From: Sabethes cyaneus
Taxonomy: Eukaryota > Arthropoda > Insecta > Diptera > Culicidae
NCBI RefSeq assembly: GCF_943734655.1
Contig: NC_071355.1
Location: forward strand, 205,097,939-205,161,938
DNA length: 64,000 nucleotides
Direction of reading: 5' to 3'
A program made the position numbers and the translations under genes. Below the pieces are notes generated by a model, which saw nothing but the letters and a program-made list of their open reading frames with translations, was not told the origin of the DNA and ran no database searches. Positions 1 to 13,705 of the stretch are shown here, one piece after another. Numbering within the stretch: the stretch's first letter is position 1; every line of letters begins with the position of its first letter.

Positions 1-1755
1 ATATGCTAATTTAAAAAAAATCAATCGGGAAAAAATGGAAAAAAGTCAATTTGAATATTGTAGCTATAATCAACCGGGTACAGGTGTACACACTTTTATT
101 TCATAATAAAAAGTGCTCCGATTTTGTTCAAACTTTGTGGTTTTGTTCTTTTTATGGATATTTTAGACCCGTATTTTTAATTTGGCGCTTAGGGTGCCTC
201 CTCTTGATTTGGGGTGGTCCTAAAAATCAGTATCATAATCATGACACTCTTCTTTTGAATTCTTAACTTTTCCGTGCCAATTTTGAATACTGACACGAAA
301 TCTTTAAATATTTAAATTTTTGTGCTTGATTGAATGAAAATTGTTAAATATGGAGAATGTCACTTGAAATAATTCGAAACAGTGGACCCCTCGTTGTTGA
401 TTGAGCTGATTTTTGGCTAACTTCAACATTTTTATCGTGTGACATTCCCTAAATTTGCTATATAAACAAATAACAAATGACACAGTTTTGTAAAAAGAAA
501 GGATGAGGCTTTCAAATTAAATAAAACATTTTTGGAGCGTTCAAATCCAAATGTTGCCATATTAGATTATACCAAGAAATCGACTTTTTGTCACATCAAT
601 CGGTTTTATCTAAGATCTAAGATGACCGTTAACATTATTTCCGCTAAATTTGAAAGCATTATCTTTCTTCTTTACAAAACTATGCTGTTTGTAATTTATT
701 TAATAGCAAATTTAGGATATATTACATTACGAAATTGTCAGGATTTGATAAAAATCAACTTTTTTGAAAACTGGCGAGCGAGGGGTCCACTGTTTCAGGT
801 TGTTAAAAGTGTAATTCTAAGCTTTTAGTTATTTTCAGTGACCCAATCATAAAAACTTCAATATTTAAAGACCCCTTGTCCCTAGTGGTCTCGTTTTAAC
901 CTCCAATTGCTACTCATTGTATACTTTATTGTCGGTATGTTTCTATTCAATCGTTTAAACGGAGCAACCCTAGGTTCGGGAGATACGATTTTTCAAACTT
1001 TTTTAAAAGTGATTCTTGAGCCGAAATGGTGCTAAATTCTGTGGATATTTCCTGCTATTAAGCACGTTGGTAACGTTTAGAATAAAAAGTTCAGTTTTAT
1101 CATTTATCATTTACCTTTTTCAAGTGGAACTACTAAAATTTGAAAATTGTGAAAATATGTTTTGTTCCGCCATCAAAAAAACGTGAATACCTTAGCAAGA
1201 TTTGAACATACGTCAATACGTTCTTCGGCAAAGTTGTTCGTCATAAAATTTTCCATCTATACAGTATATCTATGTTGTTCGGAGACACTGTTCGATACCC
1301 TGTTTTGACGTTTATTTAAATTAAATTACGAAAATTTTGAATTTTTGCCGAATTCAATAAATTTTTGTAACCAAATATGACTCCAGACATGCCACCATAA
1401 CTTTTTTATAAATGTATCAGTTCTCAATGATTGTGAAAAAATAGTTAAGTACCTTGTTTCACTTATTTTAACATTTCTAAAAATATTTTTTTAAATTTAC
1501 TCCTGAAAAATGCCATTTTTTCATAAAACTCAAATGTGCGACCCCTAAATCGCGTCAACCAATGTTGACGTCATATAAAAGTTTTGTTGTGACACCCTAA
1601 GCTCTCATTTGAGGGGTGAGCCCCCGGGTTTTCTGACATAGTGCTATTTTGAAATACTCTAGCGTACATCTGTACCAGGTAGATTATAGCTAAAATAATC
1701 AAATTGACTTTTTTGAATTTTTTCCCGATGGATTTTTTTAAAATTAGCATATTCT
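1..1755. repeat. Degenerate element with long inverted terminal arms
   Basis: The first ~100 bases reappear as a diverged reverse complement at about 1,660-1,752. Both arms carry the block ATATGCTAATTT and a region around AGTCAATTTGA. Weaker similarity continues inward to about 230 on the left and 1,560 on the right (GCTTAGGGTG). This is the structure of a DNA transposon or large MITE. The left arm begins at the window edge, so the true end may lie outside. No transposase frame is visible between the arms; the short ORFs there look accidental. Confidence 0.5.
361..811. mobile_element. Palindromic MITE nested in the larger inverted repeat
   Basis: A diverged palindrome. The left half contains GAAACAGTGGACCCCTCG and the right half contains its reverse complement at about 778-796. 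The similarity continues towards the centre (for example CTAAATTTGCTAT and TTTTGTAAA on both arms). The outer ends are CACTTGAAATAA and its diverged partner near 811. It has no coding capacity and is probably a non-autonomous fold-back element. Confidence 0.5.
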
Positions 1756-2029
1756 GAATCGTGAAGACCTGTACTAACACGTTGTGAAAGATAATTTTAT
1801 GTACATGAAAGTTACATAATCGCACCCTTCAGACATAGCGTGAGTGGTGTACAGCATATTCTGTTAACTTTTAATGGAGAGTTCATACTACAAAAATAAA
1901 TAAGTCCTGTTTACAAAAATATGTTAAAAAATCCACCAGTACGTTAGTTTTATAGAAGCCAATAGTTTCAATAGTTTTATCTCAAAATGAAGTAGCCTTT
2001 TTATAAATCCCCGAATAAATTTTACATTC

Positions 2030-2150
2030 GAATTTTTTTTTCTTGTGACGTCACATAACTTTATACCCCCCCCTCCCCCTACGTCACAAATCGTCACGTT
2101 TAGGTCAACACCCCCTCCCCCCTATAAGCGTGACGTACTTTATGAATGGC
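2030..2150. repeat. C-rich fragment with CGTCAC/GTGACG motifs
   Basis: Short poly-C tracts sit between CGTCAC-type motifs, followed by GTGACGTACTTTATGAATGG. It looks like the end of a dispersed DNA-element family, but no partner terminus was found in the window. The call rests on general resemblance only. Confidence 0.25.
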
Positions 2151-2309
2151 CCCTAATTGGATTAGGACCGGTAAACAACAAAGCGTTTGTGATTTCCGCT
2201 AAAGATTTCCTACCTATTTTCTTGTGGTTGGGGTCAATTATATTGATGGCCTACGCCAGCTTGCATTATTGGAGAAAATGGAGAAAAAACGGAAGACCAA
2301 CCACATAAA

Positions 2310-3240
2310 ACGAAAAACTCATATTTTATCTCAGAAATGTAAGCCTATAAGTAAACAACTTATCACTTGTTACATGTAGTAAATAATCATCTTTCTGCTC
2401 ATTTTTTGCACTTTTAATTGCACTTTTGTGTTATTAACGGTACGATTCTAGTCAAGTGCGACACTGACTCACTTACCTCACCAGAGAATGAAAGTGATTA
2501 AGTGCTTCTACATTAAATGCCTTAAAGTATTTTGGATTTCCAAATATTTTGCCGGTTCCATGGATCGAGGCTCCTTCTTGTACCGCACGTTCTGATTCAA
2601 CCTGTCCTTTCGCATTTTCTAAGAAAAACATTAGGCAGCTACCATCAAACAGTCAAACATGTCCGGATTTAAAAACATGGTTTTGTATCCGGACAGCGTA
2701 ATTATTTACAAAAATACACCTTATTTCAACACATTAATGAATGACGCCGTCTCAATTGATTAAAATTTACCTTCTTTGTCGATGCTAAGTTAAAAAAAAT
2801 TGGTTTCTTTGAATAATAAGTTCCCAAAACCTTAAATCGCGAAAGCACTACTTCTTAGTAATCTAAAAAACTCGCAGAAAAAAAAACACTGTTTGACACC
2901 AACGTTACGTTTGGATTTATTTAAGTCATTTCGCTCAGCCTACTTAACCACCGATTATGTTTAAACGATCTTAGATATATTTACAAAGTAAACCACATAG
3001 CTATACCTCATAAATTGGATATATTATTACTTAATAATGATAAATTAGTGAAGGTGTCCGGATATTGGTACCGTCCGGATTTTGATGCAGCATGGTATAA
3101 GCGTGCAAATCATAACCACTTTTCGTTACATGTTTATTTCTCGAACTTCAAAAGTGCACCCCAATATAGAAAACTAAAAACGTAGTTCTACGTTAATACT
3201 AATTTTAATTCGTTTTAAATTCTCCGATGACTTAGGTTCG
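2310..3240. other. Unassigned AT-rich sequence
   Basis: No ORF of note, repeat partner or RNA-like structure was recognised here. Confidence 0.5.
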
Positions 3241-3252
3241 TTTAGGTTCAGT

Positions 3253-3710
3253 TTATTTGGGTTTTAGACTCTCTGGGATTGCTGGCTCCTGGGATTGCTG
3301 CTGGGGCATCCGCGACTGGGGTTGCTGGTGCCTGCTGCTACTGTGGCTGCACCGGAATAGGTGGGGGTGGCTGGACCACCTGTGGGGCTGCAGCCGAACC
3401 GCAGGGCATCTCCAGCTCTCGGCCTGTGGTTTGCGGGTCGGTCCATATGGGAGAGCTGGCGGTCCCCATGGTACCGGTGGCGACCCCCACTGGCCAATCC
3501 ACACTTGACCCCACTCGTAGGCGGGCTGGTACAATACGTCATACGTACCACGCGCGCCGTCACGTGTAGAACCCCTACCTCCACCACGGGCACCAATTCC
3601 AGCTCCAACTGGCTGTGCTCTTGGTACGCACGTCTGCTTAAGACCGCAACGGGCACAAAACTGAAAAGAATTATTAGTTTAATTAAAAAAATAAAATAAA
3701 TAATACTTAC
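3253..3710 (-). pseudogene. Possible 3' exon of a spliced, Cys- and Gly/Arg-containing protein
   Basis: Read on the minus strand, a GC-rich open frame runs from 3660 to a stop at 3253-3255. It is 135 codons long, and the stop lies inside an AATAAA-type motif. Its start has the pattern CARCGLKQTC, followed by a Gly/Arg stretch (GARGGGRG) and a Pro/Gln/Ser-rich tail. It is preceded by a plausible 50-base intron (3661-3710) with a GTAAGT donor and a TTCTTTTCAG acceptor. The preceding exon is open for only about 11 codons, then runs into a stop within the terminal repeat of the element at 3,724-4,682. The family was not recognised. The 5' part is probably lost or displaced, so this is called a gene remnant. 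It could equally be the 3' end of a transposon gene, and overlapping frames are also open because the block is GC-rich. Confidence 0.35.
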
Positions 3711-3723
3711 AAAACCTTTTGCC

Positions 3724-4682
3724 TTTTGACGTAGGACTACGTCTTAAGACAAGGTTTGGCTAGATAGGGTGTCATTTCAAAAAATCGAAAAATGCGACCG
3801 TCACAAAAAATTAAAGATTTTGAGCGCTAAAAGCTTAGCGGTTTCCAGATCGATTTTAAATATTTTTACGCCAATCGAACGAATAATCTTTTACGCATCC
3901 ACACCAGTAATAAAACCTATTGATTCCAAAGTACGTACTATTGAAAAATTGAAAATAATGAAGCATTGTCCAACTGGAAATCCTCGCTTCGTGATTGGTT
4001 GGAAGATTCATTACGATGATCTAAACCTATACCAATTTGATATCTGTGCTTGGGAAGTAAGCCAAAATGAGTGACAAAGTCTCTTCGTCTCAACAAGATT
4101 TCTTTACACCGCGATTAAACCTAGACCATTTTGATGTCCTTGTTTGGGAAATACGCCATAAAGAGTGGTAAAGCCCTCTCTCGAAACCAATGCGTTTAAA
4201 CCAAGGCGAATTTGATATCTGTGTTGGAAAAGTGCGCTATAGCTGTAGTGTTCGGTTATAATTTAATTGTGTATGCATGCGCTAGTTTGCGTTGCATTGG
4301 AAGTGTAGTGAAAAGATTTGCTGTTGATAAAATGGGATTGAATTGGTTAAATCCACCATCCATCATCCATCAAATTGATATAGGTTTAGGTCATCGTAAA
4401 GAATCTTCCAACCAATCACGAAGCGAGAATTCTGGTAAAACATAGATTCATTATTTTCAATTTTTCAATAGTTTAACATCAAGAATCCATACTTTTCTTC
4501 ATTTGGGTCAATTCTTAGAAGATTTTCCGATCGATTGGTGTAAGAATATTGAAAATCGATCGGGAAACCACTGAGCTATTAGCGCTCAATACCTTTCATT
4601 TTTCGTGACGCGCGCATTTTTCGATTTTTTGGAATGACACCCTATCTCAAAACTTGCCGTAAGACGTAGTCCTACGTCAAAA
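3724..4682. mobile_element. 959-bp fold-back DNA element with ~300-bp arms
   Basis: It begins TTTTGACGTAGGACTACGTC and ends with the reverse complement. The arms extend about 300 bases each, with matched blocks including GGGTGTCATT/AATGACACCC and GATTGGTTGGAAGATT with its complement. The centre (about 4,020-4,250) holds three diverged tandem copies of an ~80-bp unit, each containing a TTTGATNTC-type core and a GGGAA or GGAAA block. No transposase is visible, so it is non-autonomous. Target duplication is not clear. Confidence 0.6.
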
Positions 4683-4689
4683 CAGTATA

Positions 4690-6535
4690 TTTGGGACACC
4701 GATTAAACGCGAATTCACCGAAACCCTAGTTACCAAAAGTCAGCATATATTTCAGGGAACATTTGTCGGTTACTTTGACTATTATTTGCTTTAAAATGAT
4801 GAATAATTTTAGAAAAAATGATAATTTTATCCAGCACGTTTTTACTGCATCGAATAGGAAAATATGGAATGTGTGCCCAACAGATGTCTTGCATGTGTGT
4901 GTAGCAAAAGCTTTATGAGATGGGTTACGGCCCGCTACAATTGCCAATAGCAATACCAATAGATAAATATTCTACTTACTTCAGCCATAATGACCCGAGT
5001 CCCCCATCATATCTAATTTTAGACCTTTGGCAAGCTAACCGCGTAATAAAATATAGGCTGGATTTCTGGCTTTACTACCAAAATACAATTCTGATAGTAT
5101 GACATGACACACCGGGTCATAGTGAATCGATTTGCAAATCAACGTGGAACACGTTATATTTTAATTGCTTCTGGCTTCCATAAATCACTAAGCCCAATTT
5201 ATTAACTAGAACACCAGCGAGGACTGTTATGTGAATGCGTGCGAAACGGGGTGAAAGGTCATCGATACTAATCAAGCGTTCGTTCGTGGTTCAATTAAAC
5301 ACGCAATATATTATTTCTGTTAATTAAATGCATGTGAGGGTGAATGCTACCACCGTTACTAGAGGGAACTATTGAAATTGTTGATCTAATTCAATACGGT
5401 TAGCATTCTAACACTTCTGGAGATGTAATCAATATCAAGTCAACCACCAATATTTACACTTGCCATCGAATTTCAGTAGTTTTCACATAAAACCACTGGA
5501 TCGATCAACCAGTTTCCATTATTAAAGCCATCAACGAGTGTTAACTTCCCACATTTCACAAATTCCGATTCTGATGGGTGAGCAATCCCTTAGATTACTG
5601 CTTAAATTAACAGGCCGAAAGTGATCGACGTGGTTGAGTGATGGCTCGCGTTTCAACCGTGGAGATTGGAGAATCTAAACCACGGAACGTAAATTGAACA
5701 ACTGTCTCGAGCAGCGCACCGTTTCCGCTCGAAAGTCGGCGGTTTAGCAGTTAACCCGACACAAGACAAACCTAAACCACCTGCCTTGTCATCGGTTCAT
5801 TCGATTTCCCGCATGAGCTGTCTCGCCAATACTCCCCACCTACTTCCGGCTTACGGTGTTGGCTGGCGGTTGCAAGACACGCGTGAGGAGGGGGATGGGA
5901 AAACACGCATGAATAACTGCTGATGCGGTTAACCTGGACGCGAGTCGTGTGTCGGCTGAACGGTCCGCGAAGCTGCGGTCCCGGCACAATTAACATGATA
6001 AATGGATAGTCGTTGTGTGGCCAGTGTTTACCCAGAGGTCGAAACCCCACAACGCCCTTTCAAACTTCCAATCGAATCGCCCTATTCCTGATGGGGCGGA
6101 AACAGACCAACCGGTGAGCTGACTCCTCCAAATGACTGTGATAATGGGAATGTTTTCACACAAAACAAGGATTTCCATTCAGCGAATGGGATTATGTTGG
6201 TTTTGTGTCGGTCTGTTAGGATAGTACATGCGGTGATTTGATTATAATGGTGGGCTTGAAATCCACGTCCAAAAGGTTCGAGCTTAGTGTGAGAAGAGTG
6301 GGTGACATAAAGTGTTAGTAATTGGCTATTACAAATGCAGGTCACCGGGTAGGAAATGTTCAATTAAGCATGGATAGAGTATTTAGATTAATTCCGATTG
6401 TTACATTGATTGCTTTTCTTTCTGCTGCTCTATTTGCTGCAAACAACAGGCTGTCTTCAAAGAAACAAGCCAAAACTTTGTTCGTTTGAATATCAATCAA
6501 CTCTGTGTTAATCATCGGAACTCGATAAGATACAA
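4690..6535. other. Unassigned, mixed-composition sequence
   Basis: No recognisable gene, RNA or repeat. The part near 5,600-6,150 is more GC-balanced and free of obvious transposon similarity, so it could be single-copy sequence. Short ORFs there have no recognisable motifs. Confidence 0.45.
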
Positions 6536-6537
6536 AT

Positions 6538-7027
6538 TTGGGCAATTACCGAGGAATTTCATCGTTGAGTGCCATCTCTCAACTGTTCGAGATAATCGTC
6601 TTGAAGCTACTTTTTTCACATGCAATATTTGAAAGCGGATCAACATGGATTCCTCTCTGGTCGATCCACTACTACCAATTTGCTGTGCCTTGCTACGCAT
6701 ATCGTCGGCAACATTTCTGCTATGACACAAGCCGTCGTCAGATATACCGACTTGTCAGCCCCATTTGACAAGCTCGGTCAGGTAATAGCAATCGTTAAGC
6801 TCGGAAGACTTGGGATAAGCGGAACTCTCCTGCGCTGTTTCCGTACTTTTCTAACTGATCGTCAGCTGATGGTTGTCATAGGCAATTGCAGATCCAGAAC
6901 ATTTTGTGCCACCTCAGATATTCCCCAGGGCAGTCATCTCGGACCGCTCATATTCCTGCTCTATTTCAACGACGTGAACCTCGTGCTTGAAGGACCACGA
7001 TTGTCATATGCCGATCAGCTCGACTGA
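6538..7027 (+). pseudogene. Non-LTR (CR1/Jockey-like) reverse transcriptase fragment
   Basis: Two overlapping frames carry the middle of a non-LTR reverse transcriptase: NYRGISSLSAISQLFE, then DQHGFLSGRSTTTNL, then SDIPQGSHLGPLIFLLYFND and a terminal YAD. The second catalytic aspartate of the YADD motif is replaced (YADQ), and a stop follows three codons later, just before the (CTGT)n array. The endonuclease, thumb and 3' UTR are absent. At least one frameshift separates the first and second blocks. The motif order matches the intact CR1-like element at 15.5-19.5 kb, but the sequence is clearly divergent. Confidence 0.8.
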
Positions 7028-8655
<1,628 letters not shown>

Positions 8656-10540
8656 AATTCTAACTACCACTACCTCACTACTGTCACTACCTGTTGAACA
8701 CACAATAACAAATAAAAATTAACAACTTTTAGTGTTAATTAAATACGAATTATTTCTGTCTTAAAAGCAAATTTTTAGAAATTGAAATAAATCGATGTTT
8801 CGTTCAGAAATCTATATTTTATTCACCTCATGACATATTGTGTGCGATCGTATCGTTGCCAAATTCAATATTCTAACAACGAAAGTATTGGCCTTTGTTA
8901 GATATCTATGACCTTTTTCCATCTTTCCGCCGCCAGAAAGTAGCTTCCGTGTCGGAAAAACTTTTCATTTTTCGAAGGCCAACCATTTATCAAGTTGAAT
9001 TTTCACTTTTTCTCTACCAATGAAAGCATTATTCTCAAGGTTCGTGCTGCATTGATTGGAAGCAGATCGAGTCGAATATGGCGGGTGGAGTGCGACGGCC
9101 CATTTAGGCTATTTTTGCCAAATTGGTTTTTAACACAGCCCGAAACATGGACTCGGGCTTTGTTTGGTGTAAAAACTAAGTCTATCGAGTCGTTGGGCGG
9201 ATTCTGATCGATCGTTTTTCTCTCGATTCTGCGGCGTGAAATTTTATTAATTGTTGTCGGTATCGTTCACAACCATCGCATCGTGATGCTCAGTTTCAGC
9301 AATTTATAATAGACACCATCTATACTATCGCACCAAATACGCAATATTTTCTTATAGATACATTGCGTGCTGCTTGTGACGTTGAAGGCTAAGCAGAACC
9401 TAATGCCTTACATCATCATCCTTTTTGGGTTGAAGTATATTCACTGCAAGTATCAAATCGATAACATTTGTCATTTCCTACCAGCTATGCAAGAAAGCAG
9501 TTAAACCTGCCAGTGAAACAGTTTTCCCGCTATGAAATTCGACATTTTCGAAGCTATCAATAGCAATGCCCTTTTGCATGATATCTAATAATATCGTTGC
9601 TTCCGCTGAATGTCACAAGTTTTCAAAGTCGTAGCTTCACATTTCCCAAGTCGCAGTAAATCTTCTCCCATGGAGACAAATCAACCTTACGTGCTTATCA
9701 AGTTATTTTAAAATCTACTAATTATATTTCAAACAAGAAAATCAAAAGCTAAGAATGACTGTAAATTTTAAAATTAATTCTCTGAAGTGTTAGGCAGTAT
9801 TTAGTTTATCAAATACCTACTTGTCTAAGGCTCTGTTCGAGGTCATGATTGAAGCTATTTTGTTTCAATTTACCTTTATAACGACACTGCTATTAGTTTT
9901 GACAGAAACAAAGGCTTCAAAGACTGTTAAATAAGCTTATGAGAATGCATGAGAAACGTGCTTCACTGCAGTTCAGTAAAACAAAGAATAATGTGCAGTA
10001 GCATACTGTTCGTACTCTTCCTGGGAACTAACAATATTGCCACATATGACATCTGTATAAAACACAATTTGGAAGAGATATGCACACATTAGGCGATGTA
10101 TTTGCTAGTTGAAGCATCTGAGTTCGAACTGTTCCAGTTTTGGCTGAAGAAACAGTTCAAAAGACAGGTAGTTATTTTCAATAAAAGTATTCAAATATAT
10201 AACAGCTTGCCATCGAAGCTAAGTCAACAAGATGTATATTCCTATTCAAAAGAATGACAATTGTATTCGTTTGATAGCAACACAGCACATGAAAGTGAAA
10301 TATTGACGTCGGTAGAGGCAAAGTGAATTATCTCGTCTGCTTCCTAAAAAACAGAGTGGAGCTGACATAAAATCTTCTTCCTGTTGCTTGTTGCAATACG
10401 AAATAGATTTGATACAGGATGTTTTTTTATAATGTTGAAGTTTATTATGTGAGTACTGTGACGATAATATGTTGGATTTTGTATTACCATTAGCATGCGA
10501 GGTTGCACACATCGTAGATTATATAATATTATATAACTGG
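8656..10540. other. Unassigned AT-rich sequence
   Basis: No recognisable coding, RNA or repeat structure. Short open frames lack motifs. One could be part of a long intron or intergenic DNA. Confidence 0.5.
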
Positions 10541-10690
10541 CTACGTTCGAACAACCGCGAGGGAAGTGGGTGAGAATGTTAGTGTAGTATCTACTTTTGA
10601 AAATGCAGGGAACCCATACCATCCTCACAGATGTTACAGGAAAACAGAGTATGTTAGTAGGGCAAGGCAGACAATAAGAATCATGCGGAA
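10540..10690 (+). repeat. Dispersed repeat shared with 39.6-39.9 kb
   Basis: The sequence around GGGAACCCATACCATCCTC and CAGATGTTACAGGAAA matches, with divergence, the block at about 39,830-39,920 (GGGAATCCTCTGCATC, ACATTACGGGAAACG). Both lie in the same orientation. The family is not named; it resembles middle-repetitive DNA common in culicine genomes. Confidence 0.45.
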
Positions 10691-10728
10691 GCGTTATTCA
10701 TTAATAAAGTCTATATAGTATATGTGGA

Positions 10729-11600
10729 GTACTAGAGGACCCGGCGTGCGTTGCTACGCCATTCTAAAAACCCTTTTAGATTTTTTTTTGACAATCCAAG
10801 ATATTCCGAAATCATGCCGCAAATTTCTAATCCAACACATCAGCATTTGAGACACTAGCCGCAAGTCCAACGTAACAATTTGGGTTTTATTACCAACCCT
10901 TAAAATGGTAATGTTGGCAAAATCGTAATAAAATATCAATGCAGTTCGATTGAAAGCAGTTGAAAACTGGTCAGAAACCATAAACGTGTAATCTCAACAT
11001 TATTTTCTTCATATTTTCATTTCAACAATGTATTTTCTCTTCAATTTTGTTTTTAAAATAAGTATTACATTATCTTACTTTTATTTAATTTGACCCATTA
11101 TCTAGGCTTCACAGATTTATTCTTAACAATTTTGTTCCAAATTTATCTTATATTTTCGTATGGACGGAGGGGAGAGGAATCTCAATACGCCATAGAAAAA
11201 AAATTTGCCTCTAGTAACACCCAAATTCATTTGCTTGATTGATAGTCGAGTTATGGGAAATTTTGGTTTTATTTGTATGGTAGCCCCCCCCCCCCCTTTT
11301 AGAGCAAAGAGGGTTCTCAATCTTCCATAAGAAAAATTTCTGCCTCCAAAAACCTTCACATGCCTAATTTGGTTCCATTTGCTTGATTAGTTTCCGCGTT
11401 ATGTAGAAATTTGAGTTCCATTTGTATGGGAGCTCCCCCTTCTAGAGGGGGAGGGGTGTCAAACCATGCTAACAACATTCCACACATCAAACGCAATGTG
11501 TATGCCAAGTTTAATCAAAATCCGCCGAGCGGTTTGCGAGTCTACACCGGACACAAGAACAGCATTTCATTTTTATATATGTAGATATATGGGTAAAAGT
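10729..11600 (-). mobile_element. Helitron-like repeat with internal ~120-bp monomers
   Basis: Two to three diverged monomers occur at about 11,150-11,460, each with the pattern (G)GTTCCATTTGCTTGATTAGT, then a TTTGTATGG block, then a C-rich tract. The unit ends with a TTTTATATATGTAGATATATGG-like terminus. Read on the minus strand this is the same family as 29,037-30,300, which carries the reverse complements. Outer sequence GGACCCGGCGTGCGTTGC is consistent with the other end. No Rep/helicase gene is present. Assignment to Helitrons is by resemblance only. Confidence 0.45.
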
Positions 11601-11830
11601 AGAACAATCTCACCAGCAATCCTTCGAGTGAACTATAATCGACTAAAGCGTCATTTGAATTTCCATCAATGCATCTAATATCCAATAATTGATTTAATTT
11701 TCCCTTCTAATATCCATGTGTATTACTTAAACTTGGGCCAGTTTTCATTGTATAGTAGGAGATGCTTGATAAGCCAAAACGAAACAAATAATTAAAATAA
11801 CATACTAGGCTTACCTGCTACCACTCTATG
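11590..11830 (+). repeat. Unknown repeat, second copy at 53.7 kb
   Basis: Blocks such as AGAACAATCTCACCAGCA, GTAGGAGATGCTT and AACGAAACAAATAATTAAAA occur in the same order and orientation at 53,676-53,880. No coding potential is seen. The family is not recognised. Confidence 0.55.
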
Positions 11831-11871
11831 GTGTTCAGTAGTCCGCGCAAAATCTCATTTTTGAGCTGGGA

Positions 11872-12010
11872 ATCACGCAGCATCGCACCTCCTAGCTTAG
11901 CTACTCAATAAAGTATTACCGGGTATGGCCGCGTAGAGGCGCTAGCTAGGAGCTTGGGCTGGCAAAAGCTATTTTGGACACTTTCTCTATTGCCTCCCCC
12001 ATTTCATACC
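11872..12010 (+). repeat. 'GCACCTCCTAGCT' repeat family, copy 1
   Basis: Contains ATCGCACCTCCTAGCTTAG, an ACCGGGTATGG block, GAGGCGCTAGCTAGG and a TTTTGGAC...CATTTCAT end. Related copies lie at about 20,030-20,145 and 54,785-54,890 plus 55,352-55,395. It is a short dispersed non-coding repeat; its class is unknown. Confidence 0.55.
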
Positions 12011-12930
12011 CATATTATGTAGGATTTTGTAGTACAAAAAATTGCACTGGATTATTATGTGGCAGATCCAAAGCATCAAATAAGAATGTGACAGAGACTG
12101 CTTAAAATAAAAGACACGCGTATCACTCGAATGATACGAAGTTATATCCCAACACGAAAAAAAAAAAATGATTACAATTCTACTGACAGTTTACAAATAT
12201 CACAATATGTCGTGGATTAAATTCTGCAAGCTGTCTATGAAAATAACCCTATGTTATTATCATGAGCACTAGCAGACCGACATAGTTATAACTACAAAGG
12301 TAGAATAAGTTTACGTGGACGATGTCTTATCTAGAGGTGACATTGTTGAATCGGCAAACGCATTTGCCGAAAACTATCCGCCATGCTTTCATAGGTAAGT
12401 TTTTCGTTGAAAAGTAGGTTTCAAATGGTCGATATTCCCAAAGAAGATTGAGTTTTTGCGGCGTGCTATGGTCATCGGGGTGATCCTCATTTGGGGCCTG
12501 AAATCCAACGTGATGAGCTTCGAAGTTCAACATCTATTTATTATCAGCATTTATTTTTGTATATGCAACGGCATGTCATACTTGAAGTAGACATTTTATG
12601 CCGGCCAAGTACCACCATCGTACGTTACTGCCGTCGCCGTCAAGTTGCGCAACATCTACAAGATGCACAAATCCAACGAAAATAATGGGAAACACATCCT
12701 TGACTGGTGGGCATATTTCTTCGTGAATCGCGTTTTTGCGGGCTATGGGAGACAGCCGCTCAATCAGTCAAGAACCACTTGTGGCAGAAGATTGATACAG
12801 GCAACGTAATCTACGAGGGAATAGTCATTCTATTAGCCCAAATCGTAATATTCCATCATTATATTTCGCAACCGGTAAGAGATAGGTAGTTACTAAGTTC
12901 AATAAAATTGCTTATTTTAGTATGCTCTGC
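12010..12930. other. Unassigned sequence
   Basis: Short frames occur on both strands around 12,330-12,890. A minus-strand stretch (RPFETYF) vaguely resembles the end of a Tc1/mariner transposase, but it is too short and isolated to call. Confidence 0.4.
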
Positions 12931-12944
12931 CACTTTTTGAAGAA

Positions 12945-13165
12945 AAAGTTTTTTTTAAATATTATTTAAAAAACAAAAGTTTGTATCACCCTAATAGGTG
13001 AATTCACGGTCACCCTGATAGTGCAGAAAGATGCGCTATATTTTATTATTAAACTTCTCCAAAGACACTACGCCTCAAAAATAACTAACTAATTGCAAAC
13101 TATTGTAATTTTGGTGGTTTCATTAGGGTGATACAAATTTTCGTTTATTTAAATGCGTTCAAAAA
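12945..13165. mobile_element. Small MITE with ~33-bp terminal inverted repeats
   Basis: Left and right arms share TTTGTATCACCCTAAT in opposite orientation (about 12,978 and 13,123-13,138). Similarity extends outward through the adjoining A-rich sequence. The interior is non-coding. Confidence 0.55.
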
Positions 13166-13336
13166 GGTATGGTTCTTTTCGAAAAAACTGCTGGAAATAG
13201 ATGCGTGCTGTGAACAAGCATCGCACCATTGGAATCCTTATAAAAATACCTTTCTTTTAACATCAAAAGATTGATCATAGTCCAGCGGCATTTAGAGATA
13301 TTGAGATAAAGGACTTAAAAAAAAATCCCTGCTCTG

Positions 13337-13705
13337 CAGTGCTCGGAAGCAGAAGCTTGGTTGAACGCAACGAAGGTGGAACTGCAATCGCTACGGAACA
13401 ACCAAATGTAAGATCTAGTGTCTATACCACCCGAATGAAAGATTATAGGATGCAAATCGACCTTCAAGAACAAGCAGGACGGAAACTGTCAGACGATGCG
13501 ATGGAAAGACAGGTTGGTCGCACAAGGCTTTACGCAGAATTACGGGACAGACTACGATGAGGTTTTCGCTCCCGTTGCCCATCAATATACGCTTCGTACC
13601 GTCCTGACCATTGTCGGTCGGGACAACATGCTTGTCGGTCAATCGCTTTCAGCGTCTACACTTCGTTGTCGTAAAGTATCACCGGGGGAATTAGTAACTT
13701 ATATT
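13337..13705 (+). pseudogene. Ty1/copia pol, reverse transcriptase N-terminal part
   Basis: The frame at 13,496-13,708 carries the copia RT start: RWKDRLVAQGFTQNYGTDYD then EVFAPVAHQYTLRTVLTIVG. A diverged continuation corresponds to the first catalytic block. The upstream part is in another frame, so at least one frameshift is present. The frame then ends where a minus-strand RTE remnant begins. The same gene appears to resume at about 20,340 with the LKQSA.W region, so this is one copia copy split by later insertions. Confidence 0.75.

Noticed and set aside
12327..12533. Minus-strand ORF with RPFETYF, like a mariner C-terminus
   Set aside because: Only a few matching residues, no TIRs and no upstream transposase.
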